Of a stretch of 64,000 nucleotides of DNA, positions 39,334 to 46,943 are shown in pieces (position 1 is the first letter of the stretch; each line of letters begins with the position of its first letter). Position numbers and translations under genes: made by a program. Where the stretch lies: the NCBI GenBank assembly GCA_035651755.1, contig DASRFA010000018.1, forward strand, positions 1 to 64,000, given 5' to 3'. Source of the stretch: DASRFA01 sp035651755 (GTDB lineage: Bacteria; Desulfobacterota; Binatia; UBA12015). The notes under the pieces are model-generated. The model saw only the letters and a program-made list of their open reading frames with translations. It was not told the origin of the DNA and did not search any database.

Positions 39334-40197
39334 ATGGCGATCGTCGGAACGGTGAAGGAGATCTGGCGGTTCCCCGTCAAGTCGATGGCGGGCGAGCGCC
39401 TGAACGAGGCGAGCGTTTTCGGCGGCGGCATCGTCGGCGACCGCGGCTGGGCGGCGCGCGACGAGACCGCCGGCGAGATCCGGGGCGCGAAGAAGCTCGC
39501 AGGTCTCCTGCAGTGCAGCGCCCGCTATCTCGACGAGCCGTCGCCGGGACGCGTGCCGGCCGCGGAGATCACGCTGCCGGACGGGTCGCGCGTCCGGAGC
39601 GACGACCCCGAAGCCGGCGAGCGCCTGTCGCGCCTCCTCGGGCGGGAGGTCACTCTGTGGCCGATCCAGCCGGCCGAGAGCCGCGACCACTACCGCCGCG
39701 TCCCCGAGCCGGGCGTCGACCTCGAGACCGATCTGCGCGCGATCTTCGGCCGTCTCCCCGACGAGCCGCTGCCCGACTTCTCCGTCTTCCCGGCCGAGAT
39801 CTTCGAGCTGACCTCGCCGGCGGGCACGTACTTCGACGCGTTCCCGCTCCATGTGCTCACGACCGGGACGCTCCGCTTCCTGGCCGGCCGGAACCCGGAC
39901 GCGCGCTTCGACGTCCGGCGCTTTCGCCCGAACCTCGTCGTCGAGACCGAGGGCGACGGCGCGTCGCCGCCCGAAGTCGAATGGGTCGGACGCGAGCTCC
40001 GGATCGGCGGCGTGCCCGTGACGGTCGCGGCGCCGTGCCCGCGCTGCGTGATGACGACGCTCCCGCAGCACGACCTGTCGAAGGACCCGGGCGTCCTCCG
40101 GACGATCGTGCGCGACCTCGCCCAGAACGTCGGCGTCTACGGGGCGGCGCGCGCGGCCGGTCGGATCACCGTCGGCGCGCCGGTCGAGCTCGTGTGA
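39334..40197 (+). CDS. MOSC-domain protein (YcbX-like)
   Basis: A 287-residue protein with an N-terminal MOSC_N barrel (VKEIWRFPVKSMAGERL, VGDRGWAARDE) and a C-terminal MOSC domain with RFRPNLVV and PCPRCVMTTLP. MOSC proteins bind or transfer sulfur and are related to molybdenum-cofactor sulfurases; YcbX-type members reduce N-hydroxylated substrates with a molybdenum centre. ATG 39334 has GAGGAG at seven bases. It is convergent with a molybdate/tungstate-type binding protein gene, with a degenerate palindromic element in the gap. Confidence 0.88.
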   Translation: MAIVGTVKEIWRFPVKSMAGERLNEASVFGGGIVGDRGWAARDETAGEIRGAKKLAGLLQCSARYLDEPSPGRVPAAEITLPDGSRVRSDDPEAGERLSRLLGREVTLWPIQPAESRDHYRRVPEPGVDLETDLRAIFGRLPDEPLPDFSVFPAEIFELTSPAGTYFDAFPLHVLTTGTLRFLAGRNPDARFDVRRFRPNLVVETEGDGASPPEVEWVGRELRIGGVPVTVAAPCPRCVMTTLPQHDLSKDPGVLRTIVRDLAQNVGVYGAARAAGRITVGAPVELV

Positions 40198-40240
40198 GCC
40201 GGCACCCACAGACTCAAGACGCGACCGAAGCGAGCCCGCG

Positions 40241-40273
40241 GGCAGTGGGGCGAGGAGAGCGACCTCATCGTTA
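40241..40273. repeat. Degenerate palindromic element, copy 3
   Basis: AGTGGGG is joined directly to CGAGGAGAGCGACCTCATCG and TTAAA, matching the outer end and hairpin B of copy 1 but lacking hairpin A entirely. The similarity to copy 1 continues upstream (CGAAGCGAGC at 40226-40235 against 3871-3880). It lies between the convergent MOSC and binding-protein genes. Hairpin B is decayed. Confidence 0.5.
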
Positions 40274-40280
40274 AATGACC

Positions 40281-41252
40281 TCAGGGCGCCTGGCCCCACG
40301 CGCGCCGGAGCGGAAAGCCGGGCAGCGTCACGAACCCGCTGTCCTCGAAGATCCGGCGGCCGCGCCCCGAGGTGAGGAAGTCGACGAAGCGCAGCGCGAC
40401 CGCGGGATGCGGCGCGGGCGCGAGCGGCACCGCGGCGACGACGAGCGGCGCTCCGCGCTGCAGGTTGCCGTGGACCTCGAGCGACGCCTCGTCGTACACG
40501 CCGCGCCGGCCGGGATCGGAGAGGTTGATCTCGACCGGGAGGTCGAGGAGCGACAGGCCGGCTTCGACCGCCTGGCTGCGATAGAGGAGAGCCGCGTCGA
40601 GAGCGCCGCGCTGCAGGCGCGGGACGAGATCGGTCGCGGGCACGATCTGATCGGGACGGAGCAGCTGGGCGGCGAGGTCCCCGCTCTCGTAGTAGCGGCG
40701 GGCGAGCTGCAGCACGAAGATCGCGCGCATGCCGAGCGGGTGGAGATCGGGATCGAGCCGGCCGAACCGCACGCCGCCCGCGCGCAGGGCGTCGAACCAC
40801 GGCATGCCCGACGCGATCGCCTTCGCGTAGGTCGAGTCGCCGCGGTACGCGACGACCATCGCGTCGGCGGCGAAGACGACGTAGTACGGCGCCTGGGCCG
40901 CGGTCGCCTTCTCCCCGAGGAGCTCCGGGTCGGTGACGATCGCGACGTCGGCGGGCGCGCCGGACGCCGTCGTGAGACGCATCTCCGCGAGCGACGCCTG
41001 CGGCTGGCCGTCGAAGCGAACGCCGGTCGCGCGCGTGAACTCGGGCCCGATGCGATCGGACATGAGGTGGGCGAAGCTCGGGCCGTAGAGCACGGAGACG
41101 GACTCGGCGCCGGAAGCGCGTGCGCTCGCCATCGCCTCGGGCGTCGGAGCGCCCGCGGGCTCGCGGTCTTCGGCGCGGGCGAGCGAGGCGAGCGCGCCGG
41201 CGAGGACCATCGCGCCGAGCGCGATCGCGACGAAGGCGCGAGCGGCGCCCAC
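40281..41252 (-). CDS. Molybdate/tungstate-type ABC solute-binding protein (WtpA-like)
   Basis: A protein of about 323 residues with an N-terminal signal (AFVAIALGAMVLAGALASLARA). The mature part has the type II periplasmic binding layout: SVLYGPSFAHLM, APADVAIVTDPELL, YYVVFAADAMVVAYR and FGRLDPDLHPLGMRAIFVLQLA. The last block matches the WtpA/ModA region that binds oxyanions. Neither permease nor ATPase gene is nearby, so it is an orphan component here. GTG 41252 is chosen as start; the frame is open upstream but that region overlaps the divergent DUF420 gene. Confidence 0.8.
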   Translation of the reverse strand: MGAARAFVAIALGAMVLAGALASLARAEDREPAGAPTPEAMASARASGAESVSVLYGPSFAHLMSDRIGPEFTRATGVRFDGQPQASLAEMRLTTASGAPADVAIVTDPELLGEKATAAQAPYYVVFAADAMVVAYRGDSTYAKAIASGMPWFDALRAGGVRFGRLDPDLHPLGMRAIFVLQLARRYYESGDLAAQLLRPDQIVPATDLVPRLQRGALDAALLYRSQAVEAGLSLLDLPVEINLSDPGRRGVYDEASLEVHGNLQRGAPLVVAAVPLAPAPHPAVALRFVDFLTSGRGRRIFEDSGFVTLPGFPLRRAWGQAP

Positions 41253-41333
41253 CGCTGCCCGCGCGCGCCCGCGCGCGTCGGCTCGGCCGCGCCGGGCGGT
41301 GGCGCGGCGCTCCGGTTCCGGGTAGTCCCGGTC

Positions 41334-41894
41334 ATGGCGTCCACCCGCCCGGCGGCGATCGAGCGCGTCTCGGACCGCTCGTTCTTCGCGTTCAACGCGC
41401 TCGTGTCCGCCGCCGCGCTCGCCTTCATCGGCTACATCCTGGTGCTGCGCGAGACGGGGACGGCGGCCGGCGCGGTCGATCTCCGGTTCCTGCCGGCGGT
41501 GAACGCGGCGCTGAACGCGACCTCCGCGGTCCTGCTCCTCGCGGGCTGGGTCGCGATCCGACGGCGTGCGATCCGCGTCCACAAGCGGCTCATGGTCGCG
41601 GCGTTCGCGACCTCGGCCGTGTTCCTCGTCTCGTACCTCGTCTACCACTGGGTCCACGGCGACACGAAGTTCGCCGGCGTCGGCTGGGTCAGGCCGGTCT
41701 ACTTCGCGATCTTGATCAGCCACGTCGTCCTCTCGATGTCGGTCGTCCCGATGGCGCTCACCGCGTTCTACTTCGCGTGGCGGCGCGAGTTCCAGCGCCA
41801 CCGGCGCTTGACGCGGATCGCGCTTCCGATATGGCTCTACGTCTCGGTGACGGGGGTCGTGATCTACCTCATGCTGAGCGGCGCGGCGGGATGA
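41334..41894 (+). CDS. DUF420 membrane protein
   Basis: A 186-residue protein with five hydrophobic segments and conserved histidines in RVHKRLMVAAF, LVYHWVHGD and LISHVVLSM, the DUF420 (YozB) pattern. Members are often found near cytochrome oxidase assembly genes, but no such genes are adjacent. The ATG at 41334 begins the protein; the long upstream frame is a shadow. Its TGA overlaps the ATG of the thioesterase gene (ATGA), implying coupled translation. Confidence 0.85.
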   Translation: MASTRPAAIERVSDRSFFAFNALVSAAALAFIGYILVLRETGTAAGAVDLRFLPAVNAALNATSAVLLLAGWVAIRRRAIRVHKRLMVAAFATSAVFLVSYLVYHWVHGDTKFAGVGWVRPVYFAILISHVVLSMSVVPMALTAFYFAWRREFQRHRRLTRIALPIWLYVSVTGVVIYLMLSGAAG

Positions 41895-42331
41895 CGCGCT
41901 CGGTCCTCCGCCACCGCGTGCCGTTCTACGAGACCGACGCGATGGCGATCGTCCACCACGCGAACTACGTGCGCTACCTCGAGCTCGCGCGCATCGCCTG
42001 GATGGACGAGCACGACCGGCCGTACCGCGAGTACGTGGCCCAGGGCCTCCACTTCTCGACGACGCGCGTCGAGCTCGACTACCTGCGGGCCGCCGCCTTC
42101 GACGACGTGCTCGAGATCGCGACCTGGCTCGAGTGGGTGCGCGGCGCGTCGCTCGCGATGGCGTACGACATCCGGCGCGGCGACGATCGCATCGCGGCCG
42201 CGCGCACGGAGCACGCGATGGTCGACGACGCCGGCCGCCCGCGGCGCATCCCGGCCGAGCGCCGCGACAACCTCGTCCGGCTCGCCGCCGTCGACAGCCC
42301 GCCACCGCGCGCCGCGCGCGCGGCGCGCTGA
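41891..42331 (+). CDS. Acyl-CoA thioesterase, 4-hydroxybenzoyl-CoA type
   Basis: A 146-residue hotdog-fold protein with the motif FYETDAMAIVHHANYVRYLELAR (catalytic Asp in ETDAM), typical of YbgC/4-hydroxybenzoyl-CoA thioesterases. It should cleave an acyl-CoA thioester in the cytosol. It starts within the stop codon of DUF420. The C-terminus is Arg/Ala-rich and adds about 15 residues after the domain. A link between DUF420 and this enzyme is not known to me. Confidence 0.87.
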   Translation: MTRSVLRHRVPFYETDAMAIVHHANYVRYLELARIAWMDEHDRPYREYVAQGLHFSTTRVELDYLRAAAFDDVLEIATWLEWVRGASLAMAYDIRRGDDRIAAARTEHAMVDDAGRPRRIPAERRDNLVRLAAVDSPPPRAARAAR

Positions 42332-42356
42332 CGACCGCTCGCGGACCCGGCTGCGA

Positions 42357-43655
42357 TCAGCGCGCCTTGCCGCTCCCGGCCGAGGGCGGCGTGCGCGGGA
42401 CGAGATAGAAGATGCGCCAGCCCGGCGGCCACGTCCGGAGCGATCGCGCCGGGTCGGCTCGCCAGAGCGCGACCTCGTCGCGCCAGCGCGGCCAGTCCGG
42501 CCGCCAGCGCGTCGACTCGCGAAAGCGCGCCGCACCGGTCGCGATCCCGATCGCGACCAGGACGGCGCACGCGACGTTGCGGGCGGACGGACGCCGTCCG
42601 CGCGAGAGGTCCGCATTCGCGAGGAGAAGAAAGAGCAGCATCGTTCCCGGCGCGTAGAAGTAGCGTGACGAGTAGCCGGCGTGGCCGAGGAAGCTCCGCT
42701 GCGGGCCGGACGCGAGGAGGGCGACGATCGCGGTCATCGTCGCGTAGCCGCCGGCGAGCGCGATGCGCTGGCGGGCGTCGAGCGGCCGCGCGAGCCATGC
42801 CAGCGCGGCGACGGCGGCCGCGAGGAGCGCGATCCCGGCCGCGACGGCGCGTGGACCGGCGACGTCGTCCCCGGTCCACGCGACGAACGCGCGCGCGAAG
42901 CCGGTCGCCGCGTCCGCGCCGGCGGTCGGGAGGACGATCGTCCGCATCCACACGATCGCGGCGAGCGTCGCGACGCTGGCGCCGCTGCCGCGCCGGCCGA
43001 CGTACCGGCCGCCGTGCGTCGCGGCGACGGTCGCGATCTGCACGAGCAGGCAGGCGCACGCGATCGCGGCCAGCACGCGCGCGGCGCGCGAGCGCGCAAG
43101 CCACGCTTTCAGCGCGAACAGCGGCGCGAGGCCGGCGGCGACGGGCCCGCTCAGGCCGGCGAGCGCGAGCAGGCACGCGTAGGTGCGGAGGCGCGCGCGT
43201 CCGAGGTCGGCCGGCTCGAGCAGGATCAGGGCCGCCAGCACGGCGAACCAGCACTGGCTGTTGATCGTGTTGAGCCAGATCTCGTCGCTCAGCGACGCGA
43301 ACAGCAGGATCGCGATCGCGACCGCCTGCCGGGCCGGGCGGCGCCATTCCGGCGCCGCGCCGAAGGCGACGATCGCGACCGGCGCCATCTGCGCAGCGAA
43401 GGCGAAGAGCGTCGTGACCGCGGGTGCGGCTTCGAGCGGCACGAGGCGCGCGGCGGCGAGCGCCGCGACGTTGGTGAAGAAGAGGAAGTAGCCCGCCGGC
43501 GCGATGAAGAGGACGCGGTACCAGGGCTCGTGCCAGGCGCGGAAGAAATAGGCCATGCCTTCCTCGCCGAAGAAGCCGGGCTCGAGGACGTAGGCCGGCT
43601 GTCGGAGCACGGTGACGGCCATCGCGGCGACGACGAGGAGCGCGCCCCGCGCCAC
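42357..43655 (-). CDS. Polytopic membrane protein, GT-C-like
   Basis: A membrane protein of about 432 residues with ten or more hydrophobic segments. After the first segment the loop reads FFGEEGMAYFFRAWHEP, an acidic first loop like that of GT-C transferases, but I cannot assign a family. GTG 43655 is the first start after the APC permease stop (43670), and the gene follows the permease on the same strand by about 14 bases. The longer reading to 45146 is a shadow of the permease. The function is unknown; a glycan or lipid transferase is a guess. Confidence 0.7.
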   Translation of the reverse strand: MARGALLVVAAMAVTVLRQPAYVLEPGFFGEEGMAYFFRAWHEPWYRVLFIAPAGYFLFFTNVAALAAARLVPLEAAPAVTTLFAFAAQMAPVAIVAFGAAPEWRRPARQAVAIAILLFASLSDEIWLNTINSQCWFAVLAALILLEPADLGRARLRTYACLLALAGLSGPVAAGLAPLFALKAWLARSRAARVLAAIACACLLVQIATVAATHGGRYVGRRGSGASVATLAAIVWMRTIVLPTAGADAATGFARAFVAWTGDDVAGPRAVAAGIALLAAAVAALAWLARPLDARQRIALAGGYATMTAIVALLASGPQRSFLGHAGYSSRYFYAPGTMLLFLLLANADLSRGRRPSARNVACAVLVAIGIATGAARFRESTRWRPDWPRWRDEVALWRADPARSLRTWPPGWRIFYLVPRTPPSAGSGKAR

Positions 43656-43669
43656 CGTCCGATCGCCGG

Positions 43670-45106
43670 CTAGGCGCGGCGTCCGGCGAACCACGCGTAG
43701 AACGGCAGGCCGGTCGCCGTGACGGCGAGGCCGATCGCGCACTCGAGCGGCCGGCCCCGCAGCATCGCGAGCGCGATCGCGGCGTTCGTGACGAGATAGA
43801 GCGCCGGCACCCACGGATATCCCCACGCGCGGTAGGGCCGACGGCGCTTCGGCTGGCGGCGGCGGAGCGCGTAGAGCGCCGCGGTGTCGGCGATGGTCGC
43901 GAGCACGATCGCGAACGTCGTGTAGTCGAGGACGCTCGGGAAGCGCTGCAGGACGACGACGATCGCCGCCGCGGTCGCCGCCTGCGAGACGATCGCGACG
44001 TACGGCGTCCGGTTCGCGTGGTGAACTCGGTCCGAACCCTGGAAGAAGAGGCCGTCGAGGGCCATCGCGTAGGCGATGCGCGGGCCGACCAGGATCGTCG
44101 CGTTCAGGCAGCCGAGGATCGAGGCCAGGATGAGACCCGCCGCGATCGAGCCGCCGACCGGGCCGAAGAGCGCGCGCGCCGCCGCTTCGCCGGCGCGCGG
44201 CTCGCCGGCGAGCGCCGGCATCGAGAGCGCGTAGAGGTAGAGCCCGTTCATCGCGAGGTAGAGCACGGTGCAGAGGCCGAGGCCGATGAAGAGCGACGCC
44301 GGCAGGTTCCGGTCGGGCTCGCGGATCTCGCTCGCCACGTACACCGACGCGTTCCAACCGAGGTAGCTGAAGAGCACCGGCGACAGCGCGAGCCCGAGGC
44401 CGCCCAGCATCGCGGGCGTCACCGGGGCGGCGCTCTCGAAGTTCGCGAGGCTGCCGCGTCCGATGAGCGGGCCGAGCACCGCGAACCCGATCAGGGTCGC
44501 GACCTTCACGATCGCGGTCGCGTTGTTGAAGGTCGCGCCGGCGCGGAGGCCGACGTAGTTCACCCAGGAGGTGAGCGCGATGACCGCCAGCGCGACGAGC
44601 ACGCGGCCGCCGGCCTCGACGGGCACGAAAGCGGCGAGGGCGTCCGCGAAGCCGACGGCGAGAGTCGCGACCGTGCCGGCGTAGATCACGAAGAACGAGA
44701 GCCAGCCGACCAGGAAGCCCGCGATCGGGTGGAAGCCCTCGCGCAGGTAGACGTAGTCGCCGCCGGCGTGCGGGAACATCGCGCCGAGCTCGGCGTTGGC
44801 GAGGGCGCCCGCCAGCGAGAGGGCGCCCCCTGCGAGCCATGCAAAGAGGAAGAGCGTAGGGTGGGGGAGCACCCCCGCGACGGTCCCGGGCGTGAGGAAG
44901 ATGCCGACCCCGATCACCGACGACACGACGAGCAGCGTCGCATCCCCGCGCGAGAGCTCGCGCCGCAGGCGATCGCGCGGGTGGCGATCGTCGGTCGGGC
45001 TTCCGTCGGTCGCGGCCCGGTCCACCTGCGGATCCTCTCGCACGACGGTCGTAGCGACGGCGGTGCGGCGCTTCAATGTGCGCCGCGCCGCGCTCGGTAT
45101 TGACAT
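43670..45106 (-). CDS. APC-family amino acid permease
   Basis: A 478-residue permease with twelve hydrophobic segments. SSVIGVGIFLTPGTVAG in TM1 is the APC substrate-binding signature, followed by AELGAMFPHAGGDYVYLREGF. It probably transports an amino acid or related amine by H+ symport or exchange. ATG 45106 is used; the frame continues through the divergent regulator gene to 45235 but that part is not credible. The 18-bp palindrome that may be an operator lies seven bases upstream of this start. The membrane protein at 42357-43655 is probably co-transcribed. Confidence 0.9.
   Translation of the reverse strand: MSIPSAARRTLKRRTAVATTVVREDPQVDRAATDGSPTDDRHPRDRLRRELSRGDATLLVVSSVIGVGIFLTPGTVAGVLPHPTLFLFAWLAGGALSLAGALANAELGAMFPHAGGDYVYLREGFHPIAGFLVGWLSFFVIYAGTVATLAVGFADALAAFVPVEAGGRVLVALAVIALTSWVNYVGLRAGATFNNATAIVKVATLIGFAVLGPLIGRGSLANFESAAPVTPAMLGGLGLALSPVLFSYLGWNASVYVASEIREPDRNLPASLFIGLGLCTVLYLAMNGLYLYALSMPALAGEPRAGEAAARALFGPVGGSIAAGLILASILGCLNATILVGPRIAYAMALDGLFFQGSDRVHHANRTPYVAIVSQAATAAAIVVVLQRFPSVLDYTTFAIVLATIADTAALYALRRRQPKRRRPYRAWGYPWVPALYLVTNAAIALAMLRGRPLECAIGLAVTATGLPFYAWFAGRRA
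45100..45105 (+). promoter_or_regulatory. Consensus -35 hexamer for the PerR-like operon
   Basis: A perfect TTGACA lies 35 bases before the regulator ATG. No convincing -10 follows at 16-18 bases, because the palindrome fills that position; CCAACT and CAACTA are the nearest candidates. The promoter is therefore uncertain. Confidence 0.35.
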
Positions 45107-45112
45107 GTCGCC

Positions 45113-45130
45113 GTAGTTGGTACCAACTAC
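45113..45130. promoter_or_regulatory. 18-bp perfect palindrome, candidate operator
   Basis: GTAGTTGGTACCAACTAC is fully self-complementary. It lies in the 34-base gap between the divergent starts of the APC permease and the PerR-like regulator, covering the leader of the permease and the promoter region of the regulator. A dimeric autoregulator binding here would control both directions. It differs from the standard Fur, PerR and Zur boxes. Confidence 0.65.
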
Positions 45131-45140
45131 CATTTGGAAC

Positions 45141-45665
45141 ATGCACTCAAACGGGCGCAGCGCGCAGAAGCTCGCGGAGCTGAAGGAGGCGTGCCGGCGG
45201 CACGGCGTGCCGCTCACCGTGCAGCGCTCGGTCATCCTCGAAGCGCTCGCCGCGCGCGACGACCACCCTACGGCGGACCAGATCCTGGACGACGTGCGCG
45301 GCCGGCTTCCCGGCCTGTCGCGGACGACGGTCTACCGCGTGCTCGACGCGCTCACGCGGATCGGCCTCGCGGTGAAGACCTGCAGCCCGGGAACCGCCGT
45401 GCGCTTCGACCCCCGCACCGAGCGCCATCACCACCTCGTCTGCCTCGAGTGCGAGCGCGTGCTCGACCTGCACGACCCCGCGTTCGACGTGCTCCCCATG
45501 CCGAGCGCGCGCAGGCACGGCTTCGAGCTCACCGACTACTCGGTGCACTTTCGCGGGCTCTGCCCGGACTGCCGGCGGGCGCGGAGCGCGGCGGCGCCCG
45601 CGCGGCCACGCGGTCGAGACGGCGCGCGTGCGCGCAAGGGAAGGAGGTCCGATGTCACGCGGTAG
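45141..45665 (+). CDS. Fur-family transcriptional regulator, PerR-like
   Basis: A 174-residue Fur-superfamily repressor. The winged helix has LSRTTVYRVLDALTRIGLA. The metal region reads DDHPTADQ, RFDPRTERHHHLVCLEC and LCPDC, giving the structural zinc CxxC pairs and the regulatory His/Asp ligands. At the position that separates PerR (Asp) from Fur/Zur (Glu) the sequence reads VLDLHDP, favouring a peroxide sensor; this is by eye. A basic tail of about 30 residues follows. ATG 45141 is chosen over TTG 45117, which lies inside the palindrome. Its 3' end overlaps the peroxidase start by 14 bases. Confidence 0.85.
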   Translation: MHSNGRSAQKLAELKEACRRHGVPLTVQRSVILEALAARDDHPTADQILDDVRGRLPGLSRTTVYRVLDALTRIGLAVKTCSPGTAVRFDPRTERHHHLVCLECERVLDLHDPAFDVLPMPSARRHGFELTDYSVHFRGLCPDCRRARSAAAPARPRGRDGARARKGRRSDVTR

Positions 45666-46932
45666 GCGCGGTCGCCGTTGGCATGCGCTCGGCGTCCCGG
45701 GCGCGGTGGCCCTTCTGCTAGGCGCGCCCGCGAGCGGCGACGTGCCGCCGGGCTACCCGCTCGGGCTCTCGCGCGTGCTGTACGAGATCTCGGTCCCGCC
45801 CGAGGGCGCCGGCAGCCCCGAGGTCGTGGCGCTCGGCGAGAAGCTCTTCAACGACAAGCGGCTGTCGGTGGACGACAGCGTCTCGTGCGCGACCTGCCAC
45901 GAGCCCACGCGCGGGTTCGTCGACCACAAGCCGACGTCGGTCGGCGTCCGCGACCAGACCGGCAAGCGCAACAGCCCGACCATCCTGAACGCGATGTTCA
46001 ACGCCGACCAGTTCTGGGACGGGCGCGCGAAGACGCTCGAGGACCAGGCGAAGCTCCCGATCCTGAACCCGATCGAGATGGGACAGGCGTCGCCGGCCGA
46101 CGTCGAGAAGAAGCTGCGCGGCATCCCCGAGTACAGCGCCGCGTTCCAGAGGATCTACGGCCGCGACGTGACGTACGACGACCTCGCGGCGGCGATCGCG
46201 GCCTTCGAGCGCCAGCACGCGTCGGCCGACTCGCCCTTCGACCGCTTCGTCGCGGGCGACGCGAACGCGATCGACGCGCCCGCGAAGCGCGGCTGGGCGC
46301 TCTTCAACGGCAAGGGGCGCTGCACGAGCTGCCACGCCTTCAGCACCACGCGCGGCCTCTTCTCCGACCAGAAGTTCCACAACATCGGCATCGCCGCGCA
46401 CGAGACGGACTTCATCGACCTCGCCCGGAAGTCGGCTGCGATCGTGCGGAGCGGCGACGTCGACCAGATCGATCGCCTGGCGATCGAGACCGACATGTCC
46501 GAGCTCGGGCGCTTCCTCGTGACGAAGCAGCCGGCCGACATCGGCGCCTTCAAGACGCCGACGCTCCGGAACATCGTCGCGACCGCGCCCTACATGCACG
46601 ACGGGTCGCTCGCCACCCTGTGGGACGTCATGGACCACTACAACAAGGGCGGCGTCCCGAACCCGTTCCTCGACGGCGGCATGCAGCGCCTCGGCCTCAC
46701 CGAGAGCGAGATCGACGACATGGTCGCGTTCATGGCGACCCTCACGAGCGACGACGTCGCGGCTTTCGGCAAGCAGGAGCTCGCCCGCCAGCGCGCCCGC
46801 AAGAACGTCCGGCCCGAGCGCGATACCGACGTCGCGATGGGGAAGAAGGGCAACCTGGGCGACCTCGCCCCGAATCCCGACCAGAAGAATCCCGCGGACC
46901 TCGGCGCCCTGCCGCCGGTGCCGCAGCTGTGA
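45652..46932 (+). CDS. Di-heme cytochrome c peroxidase
   Basis: A 426-residue MauG/CcpA-type protein. It has an N-terminal signal (WHALGVPGAVALLLGAPASG), then heme motifs CATCH (C79) and CTSCH (C224), separated as usual for bacterial cytochrome c peroxidases; TLRNIVATAPYMHDGSLATL is the typical distal segment. It reduces H2O2 to water in the periplasm with electrons from a cytochrome. The Shine-Dalgarno AAGGAGGT is perfect and lies inside the regulator gene. The C-terminal 60 residues are a charged Asn/Pro-rich extension. Peroxide control through the upstream PerR-like protein is a sensible inference. Confidence 0.92.
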   Translation: MSRGRRGRRWHALGVPGAVALLLGAPASGDVPPGYPLGLSRVLYEISVPPEGAGSPEVVALGEKLFNDKRLSVDDSVSCATCHEPTRGFVDHKPTSVGVRDQTGKRNSPTILNAMFNADQFWDGRAKTLEDQAKLPILNPIEMGQASPADVEKKLRGIPEYSAAFQRIYGRDVTYDDLAAAIAAFERQHASADSPFDRFVAGDANAIDAPAKRGWALFNGKGRCTSCHAFSTTRGLFSDQKFHNIGIAAHETDFIDLARKSAAIVRSGDVDQIDRLAIETDMSELGRFLVTKQPADIGAFKTPTLRNIVATAPYMHDGSLATLWDVMDHYNKGGVPNPFLDGGMQRLGLTESEIDDMVAFMATLTSDDVAAFGKQELARQRARKNVRPERDTDVAMGKKGNLGDLAPNPDQKNPADLGALPPVPQL

Positions 46933-46943
46933 AGGAGCCGGCC

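Noticed and set aside
42357..45146. A 929-codon fusion of the membrane protein and permease
   Set aside because: The upstream part is an Arg-rich shadow of the permease, whose own frame has a complete transporter sequence.
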